Origin: an uncultured Bacteroidales bacterium
GTDB taxonomy: Bacteria > Bacteroidota > Bacteroidia > Bacteroidales > Bacteroidaceae
DNA length: 32,059 nucleotides
Reading direction: 5' to 3'
Assembly: GCA_902760315.1 (NCBI GenBank)
Contig: CACWFV010000023.1
Coordinates: 1 to 32,059 of the forward strand
In this document: positions 24,842 through 32,059 of the stretch, piece after piece
Position numbering within the stretch: position 1 is the first letter of the stretch
Layout of the letters: the number at the start of each line of letters is the position of its first letter
Notes under the pieces: generated by a model
The model's database searches: none
The model's input: the letters and a program-made list of their open reading frames with translations, nothing else
What the model was told of the DNA's origin: nothing
Position numbers and translations under genes: made by a program

Positions 24842-26116
24842 ATGAAGAAAGGCATCATCGCATTATCGCCCTTATTCGTGTTCGCCATTTTGTACTTGGT
24901 CACGAGCATCATTGCCGGCGACTTCTACAAGGTGCCCATCACCGTAGCGTTCATGGCAGCATCAATGTATGCCGTCGTGGTCTGTAGAGGCATTCCCCTG
25001 AAAGAACGCATCAACGTCTACAGTCGTGGGGCCTCCAAAGGGCAGATGATGCTGATGATATGGATATTCGTTCTGGCAGGAGCCTTTGCCCACAGTGCCA
25101 AGGTGATGGGAGCCATAGATGCTACGGTCAACTTGGCACTGACGCTGCTGCCCGGAGGCATGCTGCTGCCGGGGCTGTTTCTGGCGGCCTGCTTCATATC
25201 TCTCAGTGTGGGCACCAGCGTGGGTACCATCGTGGCCCTGACACCCATAGCGGCTGGTGTGGCACAGCAAACGGGCACCAGCACGGCACTGATGACGGCT
25301 GTTGTGGTGGGAGGCTCGTTTTTTGGCGACAACCTGTCGTTCATTTCTGACACAACCATCGCAGCCACACAGACGCAGGGCTGCAAGCTGAGCGACAAAT
25401 TCCGCGTCAACTCGTTCATCGTAGTGCCACCGGCGGTGGTCATCTTGGTGGTGTACCTCCTGATGGGAGCCGACATCAGTTCGCCACAAGCCATCGACAG
25501 CGTAGAGTACCTGAAGGTGGTGCCCTACGTGGTGGTGCTGATTACGGCAATGATGGGCATGAGCGTAATGGCGGTGTTAGCACTGGGCATCATACTGACG
25601 GGCGTCATTGGCATGGCGGGTGGCGACTTCGACGTGTACGGTTGGTTTGGCGCCATGGGCGACGGCATAGTGGGCATGGGCGAACTGATCATCATCACCA
25701 TGATGGCGGGCGGACTGCTGGAGATAATCAAGCACAACGGGGGGATAGACTTCATTATTGAACGGCTGACGCGCCACGTGTCGTCAAAACGCGGAGCGGA
25801 AATGTCAGTGGCGGCACTGGTGTCGCTGGTAAACCTCTGTACAGCCAACAACACCGTGGCCATCATCACCGTGGGAGGCATAGCCAAACAGATAGCAGAC
25901 CGCTACGGCGTGGACTGCCGCAAGTGTGCGTCGATACTGGACACCTTCTCGTGTGTCACACAGGGACTCATACCCTACGGTGCACAGATGCTTATGGCGG
26001 CAGGACTGGCCGGACTGAACCCAGTCAGCATACTGCCCTACCTATACTACCCCATGGCCATTGGCGTAGCGGCATTGCTATCCATATTATTAAGATATCC
26101 GAAACGCTACTCATAA
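24842..26116 (+). CDS. NhaC-family Na+/H+ antiporter-like transporter
   Basis: 424 residues, 10-12 hydrophobic segments, inner membrane. SVGTSVGTIVALTPIAAGVAQQTG and VGGSFFGDNLSFISDTTIAATQTQGC are characteristic of NhaC antiporters. Family members exchange Na+ and H+, and some couple to organic acids. It starts 21 bases after uxaA, suggesting co-transcription and perhaps sugar-acid transport or sodium balance during uronate uptake; this is inferred only. Confidence 0.87.
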   Translation: MKKGIIALSPLFVFAILYLVTSIIAGDFYKVPITVAFMAASMYAVVVCRGIPLKERINVYSRGASKGQMMLMIWIFVLAGAFAHSAKVMGAIDATVNLALTLLPGGMLLPGLFLAACFISLSVGTSVGTIVALTPIAAGVAQQTGTSTALMTAVVVGGSFFGDNLSFISDTTIAATQTQGCKLSDKFRVNSFIVVPPAVVILVVYLLMGADISSPQAIDSVEYLKVVPYVVVLITAMMGMSVMAVLALGIILTGVIGMAGGDFDVYGWFGAMGDGIVGMGELIIITMMAGGLLEIIKHNGGIDFIIERLTRHVSSKRGAEMSVAALVSLVNLCTANNTVAIITVGGIAKQIADRYGVDCRKCASILDTFSCVTQGLIPYGAQMLMAAGLAGLNPVSILPYLYYPMAIGVAALLSILLRYPKRYS

Positions 26117-26178
26117 CGAGGACCGAAAGGGAAGAAAGAAACAAAAGGACAGAAAGAAAAGGTAAGAGGGAAAAAACG

Positions 26179-26973
26179 ATGGACATCATTCAGCGAAACC
26201 TGATGCGGCTGCTACGCTGCGGAGCCTTTGGCCAGCAGGAGCGGATAGAACCCATGACAAACTGGAAATGGGAGCGACTCTACAAGCTGTCGCTGGTACA
26301 CGGCATTACGCCCTGGATAAGAGACGGCATCAGGCGCTCTGCCGACGATTTTTTCCTGCAAATCACTCCCACGCTGCGCCAGCAGTTTGACAACGACCAC
26401 ACCACTACGCAGGAGACGCCGGCCCACGAGGAACTGAGCAACCCGTGGCTGAACGCAAAACTGCAACAGCTGAGCGAGGAGGCCGGCACGGAGGACGCCA
26501 CGTTCAACCTGCTGCTGCGGCTGATAAACATAGCACGCAACATCATGACACAGGGCATCAGTCTCAGACAATTGGTGATGCTGGGCGTCTATCTGCGCAC
26601 CACCAAGGACCCCATAGAATGGGAGGTGCTAAGGACGTGGATCGGGCGGCTGGAAATGGAGCGCATGGCACGCTTGGAGGCATCGCTGCTGGTAGAGTTG
26701 TTCCACTTCGACAGCGAAGAGATAGGCTTTGCCGACAGCATGACGGACAGAAGCATCAGACGAGCCGTGGACGACATCTTCCAGCTGACGGAGAAGAAGG
26801 CGGCCGACTGGTATTTCACTCAGGGCAAGAGCATCTTCGTCAGAACCAACGACTCAGGAGCCATGATGTGGCACGTCAAGCAGTCGGCACGCTACATGCG
26901 CTACTACCCGGCAGAGGCAGTGACCAACTTCATCAGCAACTTTGCACACAGCCTGGCACATATTGAGGAATAA
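26179..26973 (+). CDS. hypothetical protein, weakly nucleotidyltransferase-like
   Basis: 264 residues from the ATG at 26179; a longer frame back to 25924 would lie inside the transporter gene and is rejected. No signal peptide or membrane helix. WKWERLYKLSLVHGITPWI and GISLRQLVMLGVYLR recall the uncharacterised nucleotidyltransferase family (NTP_transf_5-like), but the catalytic motif of that family is not visible. It follows the transporter by 62 A/G-rich bases. Function unknown. Confidence 0.72.
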   Translation: MDIIQRNLMRLLRCGAFGQQERIEPMTNWKWERLYKLSLVHGITPWIRDGIRRSADDFFLQITPTLRQQFDNDHTTTQETPAHEELSNPWLNAKLQQLSEEAGTEDATFNLLLRLINIARNIMTQGISLRQLVMLGVYLRTTKDPIEWEVLRTWIGRLEMERMARLEASLLVELFHFDSEEIGFADSMTDRSIRRAVDDIFQLTEKKAADWYFTQGKSIFVRTNDSGAMMWHVKQSARYMRYYPAEAVTNFISNFAHSLAHIEE

Positions 26974-27006
26974 CGCTATACAATACACGCTAATCTTTAC
27001 ACGACT

Positions 27007-27435
27007 ATGGGACTATTCGACCTTTTCAGACGAGACCTCAGCAAGGACCCCGACCTGACACAGCTGCGTGACTTCATCATTATCAGCGCGGCAGACAGCA
27101 ACTACTCGCTGGACGAGAACAACAACATCATGGACATTTGCCGACAGGAGGACATCGACATCGGGAAACTGAAGAAACTGTTTAAACTGGATCCGGAGCG
27201 AATCAAGGACAACTACCCCACCAGCCTGGTGGAGAAGAGCAAATACCTAAGACGGCTGATAGAGGTGATGGCCACCGACAAGGTGTGCTACCGCCAGGAA
27301 ATAGAGGCGCTGAAGAGCATTGCCCGCAACATGGGGTTCAACGACCAACAGACTGATGCCGAGATACGCGACTACTGCCGGAGCCTGGGCAAACGGGGCC
27401 TGGCGGTACTGGCATCGTACGAAGAAAACCTGTAG
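27007..27435 (+). CDS. TerB-like small acidic protein
   Basis: 142 residues, all helical in appearance, without signal or membrane segments. The IISAADSNYSLDENNNIMDIC segment and the EVMATDKVCYRQEIEALKSIARNMG segment are TerB-like (tellurite-resistance B) repeats with acidic residues. It is 33 bases after the preceding hypothetical gene and ends the plus-strand run. TerB proteins bind metal or act as adaptors; the role here is unknown. Confidence 0.72.
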   Translation: MGLFDLFRRDLSKDPDLTQLRDFIIISAADSNYSLDENNNIMDICRQEDIDIGKLKKLFKLDPERIKDNYPTSLVEKSKYLRRLIEVMATDKVCYRQEIEALKSIARNMGFNDQQTDAEIRDYCRSLGKRGLAVLASYEENL

Positions 27436-27466
27436 TGGCAGCACATAGCACGTGCAAGCAATAGAC

Positions 27467-28165
27467 TTAGTGGCGGAAACGTATCTCGCGCAGGTTATGG
27501 TTGCCCATGAAACGGCTTTTGTCCACATAGCCGCTGATGCCTGAGATGGACCCCTTGCCCGTATACTGCCACATGGTAATCTCGCGGTCGTCCGCCAGGG
27601 TGGGTTCCTCGTCGGTGTAGAGGGCTATCATCACCTTGTAGTCGCCTATCTTGCCCTGCAGGTGCTTGTTGTAGAAGTTGCGCCCGGTATAGATGAGCGG
27701 TTTCTGCTGGTAGGCGTCCTCGACGAGGTCGAGAAAGTAGAAGAGCGAGTCGCAGAAGACATCGGTAGACAGCCCCCCGGTACTCTCCACGTCAATCATG
27801 GGAATGAGGTCTTGCTCCTCAGGAATACACTGCGACTGAAAATTGCGCAGCTGTTTCAGCTGGTCGGACTTGGGACGGTAGAAGTGGTAGCTGCCCACCT
27901 TGAGGCCCTGCTGATGGGCCATCCAGATGTTGCGCTCGAAGGTGGCGTCAATGCGGTCGCCGCCCTCAGTGGCCTTCAGGTAGACGTAGGCCATGTGGGT
28001 GTTATCGCCAATGGTCTCCCAGAAGACGTTGCCCTGGTAGTGGCTGAGGTCGATGCCATGAATGTGGGAACAGGTATCTTCACACTGCACGTAGTAGCCC
28101 TGAGCCTGGGTGTGAAGCGAAAGGAGGGTAAAAAAAAGGGTGATATAGTATGCTATGTGTTTCAT
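27467..28165 (-). CDS. secreted GH25 lysozyme
   Basis: 232 residues from the ATG at 28165; an in-frame ATG at 28198 would overlap the promoter. N-terminal signal peptide (hydrophobic 5-18, cleavage near TQA-QG). Glycoside hydrolase family 25 muramidase: GIDLSHYQG with Asp39, YLKATEG, and the catalytic MIDVE with Asp125 and Glu127, then IYTGRNFY. It cleaves N-acetylmuramic acid links in peptidoglycan, in the periplasm or outside the cell. Its promoter overlaps that of the divergent protease-like gene. Confidence 0.92.
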   Translation of the reverse strand: MKHIAYYITLFFTLLSLHTQAQGYYVQCEDTCSHIHGIDLSHYQGNVFWETIGDNTHMAYVYLKATEGGDRIDATFERNIWMAHQQGLKVGSYHFYRPKSDQLKQLRNFQSQCIPEEQDLIPMIDVESTGGLSTDVFCDSLFYFLDLVEDAYQQKPLIYTGRNFYNKHLQGKIGDYKVMIALYTDEEPTLADDREITMWQYTGKGSISGISGYVDKSRFMGNHNLREIRFRH

Positions 28166-28185
28166 CGTTTTTTCAAATTTAGCTG

Positions 28186-28223
28186 CAAAGTTACTCAATA
28201 TTTACTAATTATTCGTATCTTTG
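28186..28223. promoter_or_regulatory. overlapping divergent promoters
   Basis: Minus strand TAACTTTG (28193-28186) for the lysozyme and plus strand TATCTTTG (28216-28223) for the clostripain-like gene are only 22 bases apart, each about 20 bases from its ATG. Neither has a good -33 box, and each one's -33 region overlaps the other's -7 area. Confidence 0.6.
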
Positions 28224-28245
28224 CAGGCAATAATCATTAAGAAAT

Positions 28246-29517
28246 ATGAAAAAACTGTTTTTTTTCATACTGACGCTGACTACGCTGCTGGCCTGCAGCA
28301 AGGACGACGACACGGACAACGCACCGCTCGTCACCCCTGGCAAGCGCACGGTAATAGTCTACATGGTGGGACCGGAAAACCTGCGCAACATGATGCAGTA
28401 CGACATCAACGAAATTATAGAGGGACGCAAGCTGACCGCTGACGACAACAACCTGATAGTGTTTGTCGACAAGCCGTCGAATGGCGAGAAACCCTACCTG
28501 GCACGCGTGACGAAGGACAAGGAACACCCGCTGGAAGTCATCACCGAGTACGACCACAACTTCTACTCGTCGGGGGCTGAGGCCATGGCCGACGTGTTGC
28601 GCCAAGCCGTCAGCTGCTGTCCCGCTACACGCGACTACGGACTCGTGTTGTGGGGACACGGCAATGGATGGGTCATAGAAAACGACTCGGTAGCGGCTGA
28701 CGATAGCGGCCACAGGGCCAACACACTGGGTAGTGCTCGCCGCGCCTACGGGCTGGACAGCAGTGGCGGCGAGGCAGAGACAAAGGGACGCTGGCTGAAC
28801 CTGCCGTCCATGAGAAAGGCATTGGAAATGGCGGGGGTGGACTGGAAATACATATTTGCAGACTGCTGCAACATGCTGAACGCAGAGGTGGCCTACGAGC
28901 TGCGCCGCCATACGGAGTACCTGATAGGTGCGCCGTCGGAGATTTCGGGCGTGGGAGCTTCCTACGACGTGATAGTGCCAGACTTGTTTATAGAGGACGA
29001 CACGGAAATGATACACGCTATCTGCGATGACTACTATAGTCAGATAGACTTCGTGGGTGGCCACTTGCCCATAGGAGTGCTGAAGACGGACGCAATGGAT
29101 GCGCTGGCTGAAGCAACGAGAGACGTGCTGCCCTACGTGGCAGACTACCTGAGGCGGCCTGACGCCATGCGCGGCATCATCTACTACTACGCATTCAACA
29201 AGAATAAGGAGGAGGAGAAGGTGCTCTACGACATGCGCGACGTGGTGCGGGCAGCGCTGGCCGACCAACAGCCAGACCAATACGCTCAATGGCAAGAGGC
29301 ACTGCGCAATGCACTGGTGTACAATAAGATGAGCACCTACTGGCACGCTAAATGCGTCGACTTCATGGACTTCATCGTAACGGAAGAAAAGTTTGGTGGC
29401 GTCAGCATGTTCTTCCCCTTGGAGAAATACGAGGCCACGACGTCACACCACTATAACGAGGACATCAGGAAAACGGCCTGGTATTATGCCGTAGGCTGGT
29501 CGGAGGTGGGCTGGTAG
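28246..29517 (+). CDS. clostripain-family (C11) cysteine peptidase, lipoprotein
   Basis: 423 residues. A lipoprotein signal ends LLAC with Cys17, followed by an acidic SKDDDTD stretch typical of surface-exported Bacteroidetes lipoproteins. The peptidase C11 motifs are present: WGHGNGW with His138 and FADCCNM with Cys207/Cys208, the second aligning with the catalytic Cys. Clostripains cut after Arg or Lys; specificity here is not certain. The 3' end overlaps gldE by 34 bases on opposite strands. Confidence 0.9.
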   Translation: MKKLFFFILTLTTLLACSKDDDTDNAPLVTPGKRTVIVYMVGPENLRNMMQYDINEIIEGRKLTADDNNLIVFVDKPSNGEKPYLARVTKDKEHPLEVITEYDHNFYSSGAEAMADVLRQAVSCCPATRDYGLVLWGHGNGWVIENDSVAADDSGHRANTLGSARRAYGLDSSGGEAETKGRWLNLPSMRKALEMAGVDWKYIFADCCNMLNAEVAYELRRHTEYLIGAPSEISGVGASYDVIVPDLFIEDDTEMIHAICDDYYSQIDFVGGHLPIGVLKTDAMDALAEATRDVLPYVADYLRRPDAMRGIIYYYAFNKNKEEEKVLYDMRDVVRAALADQQPDQYAQWQEALRNALVYNKMSTYWHAKCVDFMDFIVTEEKFGGVSMFFPLEKYEATTSHHYNEDIRKTAWYYAVGWSEVGW

Positions 29518-30821
29518 TCGTGGACTACCACCTTGACTTTTGAGATGCGGCGCACATCCATCTCCTGGATCTCGAAGGTGAAGTTGCTGTACTCAATCTT
29601 CTCGTGGAGCTTGGGGAAGTCGCCCTTGATTTCGAGCAACAGGCCGGCAATGGTGTCGGCGTCGCCCTCAACACCGGCAAAGATGTCATCGTCGAGATTC
29701 AGTATTTTGTAGAAGTCGGCCAGCAGCGTCTTGCCCTCAAAGACATAGGTGTTGGAGTTGATGCGCTGGTAGCTCTTCTCGTCTTCGTCATACTCGTCAT
29801 TGATTTCGCCCACAATCTCTTCCAGGACGTCCTCCAAAGTGACGATGCCACTGGTGCCGCCAAACTCGTCGACAACGATGGCTATGTGGACTTTGTTCTC
29901 TTGGAATTCGCGCAACAGGTCGTCAATCTTCTTGGTCTCCGGCACAAAATAGGGAGGACGGATGAGCGACTGCCAACGGAAGGCGGCCCCCTTGCCCAAG
30001 TGGGGCAGCAGGTCTTTGATATAGAGAATGCCGCGGATGTTGTCGCTATTGTCTTGATAGACGGGAATGCGCGAATAGTTGTTCTCTACTATGCACTGCA
30101 TGACCTCACGGTAACTGGACTTGAAGTCCAGGTCGACGACATCCTGCCGAGAGGTCATAATCTCCTTGGCCGTCTCGTCGCCGAAGCGCACAATGCCCTC
30201 CAGCATGCGCTGCTCGTCCTTGATTTCCTCCTTGTCTGTCAGCTCCAGGGCTTGCTCCAAGTCGTCAACGCTGAGCACGTGGTTTTCCTTCTGCACCACC
30301 TTGTCGGCCAGACGTCCCGAAGACACTACAATGCTGGCGAAAGGATAGAACAGTTTACGGCAGAACAGTATGCCACCAACAGCACCGCGGCAGAAGCGCA
30401 GAGCCTGCTGGCCGGCATAGACCTTGGGCATGATTTCGCCAAAGAGCAGCAGCAGAAAGGTCAGCACGACGGTCATGCAGACAAACTCCAGCCACCAGGC
30501 CTGTCCAAACCGGATGGTATGGTCAAAGAAATAGCCAAAGAGCATGATGATGGACACGTTGACCAGATTGTTGGTGATGAGGATAGTGGCCAGCGTACGC
30601 TCTGAGTCGTCGCGCAACAGTTTGATAGACTTGTCTGCGTCCGTCTTTTCCTCGTCAAGCTCGTTGAGGTCGGCGGGAGAAAGAGAGAAAAAAGCTATCT
30701 CGGAACCGGAGGCAAAGCCGGAAACGAACAACAGTGCACAAGCTAGTAATCCGGCGATAACAGCACCTGTCGAGGGCGTCAACAAGGTGACTTCATTAAA
30801 TATTTCTTGAAAATAGTCCAT
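29484..30821 (-). CDS. gldE: CNNM/CorC-like membrane protein GldE
   Basis: 445 residues. An N-terminal membrane domain (DUF21/CNNM, about four helices, with [11 protein letters not shown] and [12 protein letters not shown]) is followed by a CBS pair from about residue 215 ([41 protein letters not shown]) and a C-terminal CorC_HlyC domain. The family is linked to Mg/Co efflux; in gliding Bacteroidetes this orthologue is called GldE, although Prevotella does not glide. It starts 3 bases after ssb, the usual ssb-gldE pairing in the phylum. Confidence 0.9.
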   Translation of the reverse strand: MDYFQEIFNEVTLLTPSTGAVIAGLLACALLFVSGFASGSEIAFFSLSPADLNELDEEKTDADKSIKLLRDDSERTLATILITNNLVNVSIIMLFGYFFDHTIRFGQAWWLEFVCMTVVLTFLLLLFGEIMPKVYAGQQALRFCRGAVGGILFCRKLFYPFASIVVSSGRLADKVVQKENHVLSVDDLEQALELTDKEEIKDEQRMLEGIVRFGDETAKEIMTSRQDVVDLDFKSSYREVMQCIVENNYSRIPVYQDNSDNIRGILYIKDLLPHLGKGAAFRWQSLIRPPYFVPETKKIDDLLREFQENKVHIAIVVDEFGGTSGIVTLEDVLEEIVGEINDEYDEDEKSYQRINSNTYVFEGKTLLADFYKILNLDDDIFAGVEGDADTIAGLLLEIKGDFPKLHEKIEYSNFTFEIQEMDVRRISKVKVVVHDYQPTSDQPTA

Positions 30822-30824
30822 GAA

Positions 30825-31196
30825 TTACACATTGGTGGAACCGGCGGCATCCTGACCGGACACCTGCTGCTTGGGGGTCAGCAACTCTATATTGTCTGCC
30901 CATATCTCGGTGGAATTGTGGCGTACGCCCTGCTTGTCGTCCCACGTCGTGTAGCGCAGACGACCCTCCACGTAGAGCTTGTCGCCCTTGTGTACGTACT
31001 TCTCAACCAACTCGGCCAGTTTGCGCCACAATAGGACGGTATGCCAATCCGTGCGGTCAGGCACCTGCGTACCATTGGGCAGCGTGTAGCCACGCTCGGT
31101 GGTGGCAAGACGCACACGAGCACAGGCCACGTCACGATCTACGTAGCGCACCTCAGGGTCTATGCCCACATTGCCTATCAACATTACCTTATTCAT
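30825..31196 (-). CDS. ssb: single-stranded DNA-binding protein
   Basis: 123 residues, one OB fold: MNKVMLIGNVGIDPEVRY, WHTVLLWRKLAELVEKYVHKG and LYVEGRLRYTTWDDK are classic SSB. It binds ssDNA in replication and repair. The usual acidic C-terminal tip (DDxPF-type), through which SSB recruits partners, is missing; the protein ends GSTNV. It may therefore be a secondary SSB, or interact differently. It is 39 bases after the hypothetical gene and 3 before gldE. Confidence 0.92.
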   Translation of the reverse strand: MNKVMLIGNVGIDPEVRYVDRDVACARVRLATTERGYTLPNGTQVPDRTDWHTVLLWRKLAELVEKYVHKGDKLYVEGRLRYTTWDDKQGVRHNSTEIWADNIELLTPKQQVSGQDAAGSTNV

Positions 31197-31235
31197 AACG
31201 GCACCGTAGCCAACAATGGTGTCTAATGATTAATC

Positions 31236-31775
31236 CTACTTACACTTTCCCAGATACTGGAACTTGAAGTTTTTGCCCTTGGCTGACGGAAACTGGCTGC
31301 GACGGTCCACACGCTCAGACAGGTGAGCCACAATGCGGTTGTAGCAGTCCATGCCGGAAGAGGCCTTCAGGCGGGCTACAAACGAGGTGTCGCGATACTG
31401 AAACTTACCCGTGCCGGGCACCAGCTGGACACGCTTGAAGAGAATGGCGCCTTCGTACCATCCATAGCGCGGCTCGTTCAGCGACACCAGCGCCGGCGCC
31501 GACTTGCCGCCAGACTTCACATCAGCAGAGCGGACAGCCTTCTTCTCCTTGAAGTCTTTCATGGTAGTGGCTTCCGTCTTGATGATAATAAAATAGACAC
31601 GAGGACGAATCTTGTAGCGCTTAGGGTAGACGACATCAGAGGCGACATAGTCGCGAATATCTTTCTCTAAAACAGGATTCATACCAATATCATCAATATC
31701 TGCTAAGAATGCAATGGCCTCATCAACATTACTTACCAGCACTTCACTGTCAAAATAACGAAGATATAAATTCAT
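31236..31775 (-). CDS. hypothetical protein
   Basis: 179 residues from the ATG at 31775 (MNLYLRYFDSEVLVSNVDEAIAFL split by family-unknown sequence). A longer frame to 32012 would read through both tRNA genes and is rejected. Features seen are an acidic N-terminal 45 residues, YPKRYKIRPRVYFIIIKTE, a Lys-rich middle (DFKEKKAVRSADVKSGGK) and a basic C-terminus ending GKNFKFQYLGKCK. No known motif is recognised; no signal or membrane segment. Between tRNA-Gly and ssb. Confidence 0.8.
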   Translation of the reverse strand: MNLYLRYFDSEVLVSNVDEAIAFLADIDDIGMNPVLEKDIRDYVASDVVYPKRYKIRPRVYFIIIKTEATTMKDFKEKKAVRSADVKSGGKSAPALVSLNEPRYGWYEGAILFKRVQLVPGTGKFQYRDTSFVARLKASSGMDCYNRIVAHLSERVDRRSQFPSAKGKNFKFQYLGKCK

Positions 31776-31813
31776 TGAATGGTGTTTGTTTTTCAAATAA
31801 AAATCAAAAAAAG

Positions 31814-31886
31814 AGCGGAAAACGGGACTCGGACCCGCGACCCCAACCTTGGCAAGGTTGTGCTCTACCAACTGAGCTATTTCCGC
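31814..31886 (-). tRNA. tRNA-Gly (GCC)
   Basis: 73 bases including the discriminator T. GCGGAAA pairs with TTTCCGC; the D arm is GCTCAGTTGGTAGAGC; anticodon arm CAACC-TTGCCAA-GGTTG with GCC; T arm GCGGG-TCCGAGT-CCCGT. CCA is not encoded. Confidence 0.95.
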
Positions 31887-31968
31887 AATATGTTCCTTGC
31901 CAAGGATGAACCTTAAAACAAGCAAGGCTATACTCTTTCCAATGTGCGTTTCACCAGAAGAAAACTGA

Positions 31969-32055
31969 TGGTGAAGAGGAGGAGACTCGAACTCCCACGT
32001 CGCAATTGACACTACCCCCTCAAAGTAGCGCGTCTACCAATTCCGCCACCTCTCC
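31969..32055 (-). tRNA. tRNA-Leu (GAG)
   Basis: 87 bases including an encoded CCA at 31971-31969. The acceptor is GGAGAGG with CCTCTTC (one G-T), anticodon arm CTACT-TTGAGGG-GGTAG with GAG, a long variable arm as in class II tRNAs, and a T arm GGGAG-TTCGAGT-CTCCT. It lies 82 bases upstream of tRNA-Gly on the same strand. Confidence 0.95.
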
Positions 32056-32059
32056 ATCA

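Noticed and set aside
30825-31196. Plasmid or phage origin of the ssb gene
   Set aside because: It sits in the usual chromosomal ssb-gldE pairing, with no phage or plasmid genes nearby.
31776-32012. Extended N-terminus of the hypothetical gene at 31236-31775
   Set aside because: The extension reads through tRNA-Gly and part of tRNA-Leu, so the ATG at 31775 was chosen.

Overview
The window looks like a chromosomal segment from the order Bacteroidales, most likely a Prevotella-like genus. Three things support this. The promoters fit the Bacteroidetes sigma consensus (TTTG, about 20 bases, TAnnTTTG). Several families are typical of the phylum (DUF4301, GldE, a DUF5112/DUF5113-type sensor kinase, a clostripain-like lipoprotein, a TerB/DnaJ protein). 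The gene order leuA-leuC-leuD-second HMGL-type synthase is also characteristic of the group. There is no phage, IS element or CRISPR array. The content is mostly housekeeping and metabolism, with unusual regulatory and repeat structure.

Layout. Positions 1-4466, minus strand: a branched-chain amino acid operon (leuA, leuC, leuD and the start of a citramalate/isopropylmalate synthase-like gene) behind a leader-peptide attenuator. Positions 4541-8015, minus: a DUF4301 protein and a membrane-bound nucleotide-sugar dehydratase (CapD/FlaA1/WbpM type). Positions 8130-14182, minus: an aromatic amino acid operon (pheA, aminotransferase, DAHP synthase/chorismate mutase, tyrA) that continues into a TerB-DnaJ gene and a QueH/5-formyl-THF cyclo-ligase fusion, also behind a leader-peptide attenuator. 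Positions 14183-14694: a gene-free stretch with a large nested inverted repeat and an orphan promoter. Positions 14695-22006, minus: kdgK, eda, a 1019-residue sensor kinase, its response regulator, a small membrane protein and an MFS transporter, closely packed. Positions 22189-27435, plus: a divergent LacI-type regulator, altronate dehydratase, an NhaC-family transporter and two small genes. Positions 27467-29517: a secreted GH25 lysozyme and a divergent clostripain-like lipoprotein. Positions 29484-32055, minus: tRNA-Leu, tRNA-Gly, a hypothetical gene, ssb and gldE.

The most striking signals are the two attenuators, which were found by reading the upstream regions. Each has a Bacteroidetes promoter, a 25-codon leader ORF (Ile/Leu/Val-rich before leuA, Tyr/Phe-rich before pheA), a perfect 10-11 base complement between the end of the leader ORF and the 5' arm of a downstream hairpin, and then the biosynthetic operon. 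This is the classical ribosome-stalling architecture and it matches the content of each operon. Other signals worth a second look are a double-hairpin repeat inserted in frame inside the citramalate synthase-like gene, the QueH/MTHFS fusion, and a sensor kinase in which the intact ATPase and the clearest His-box lie in different halves.

All functional names come from reading motifs and overall similarity by eye. No database search was run.
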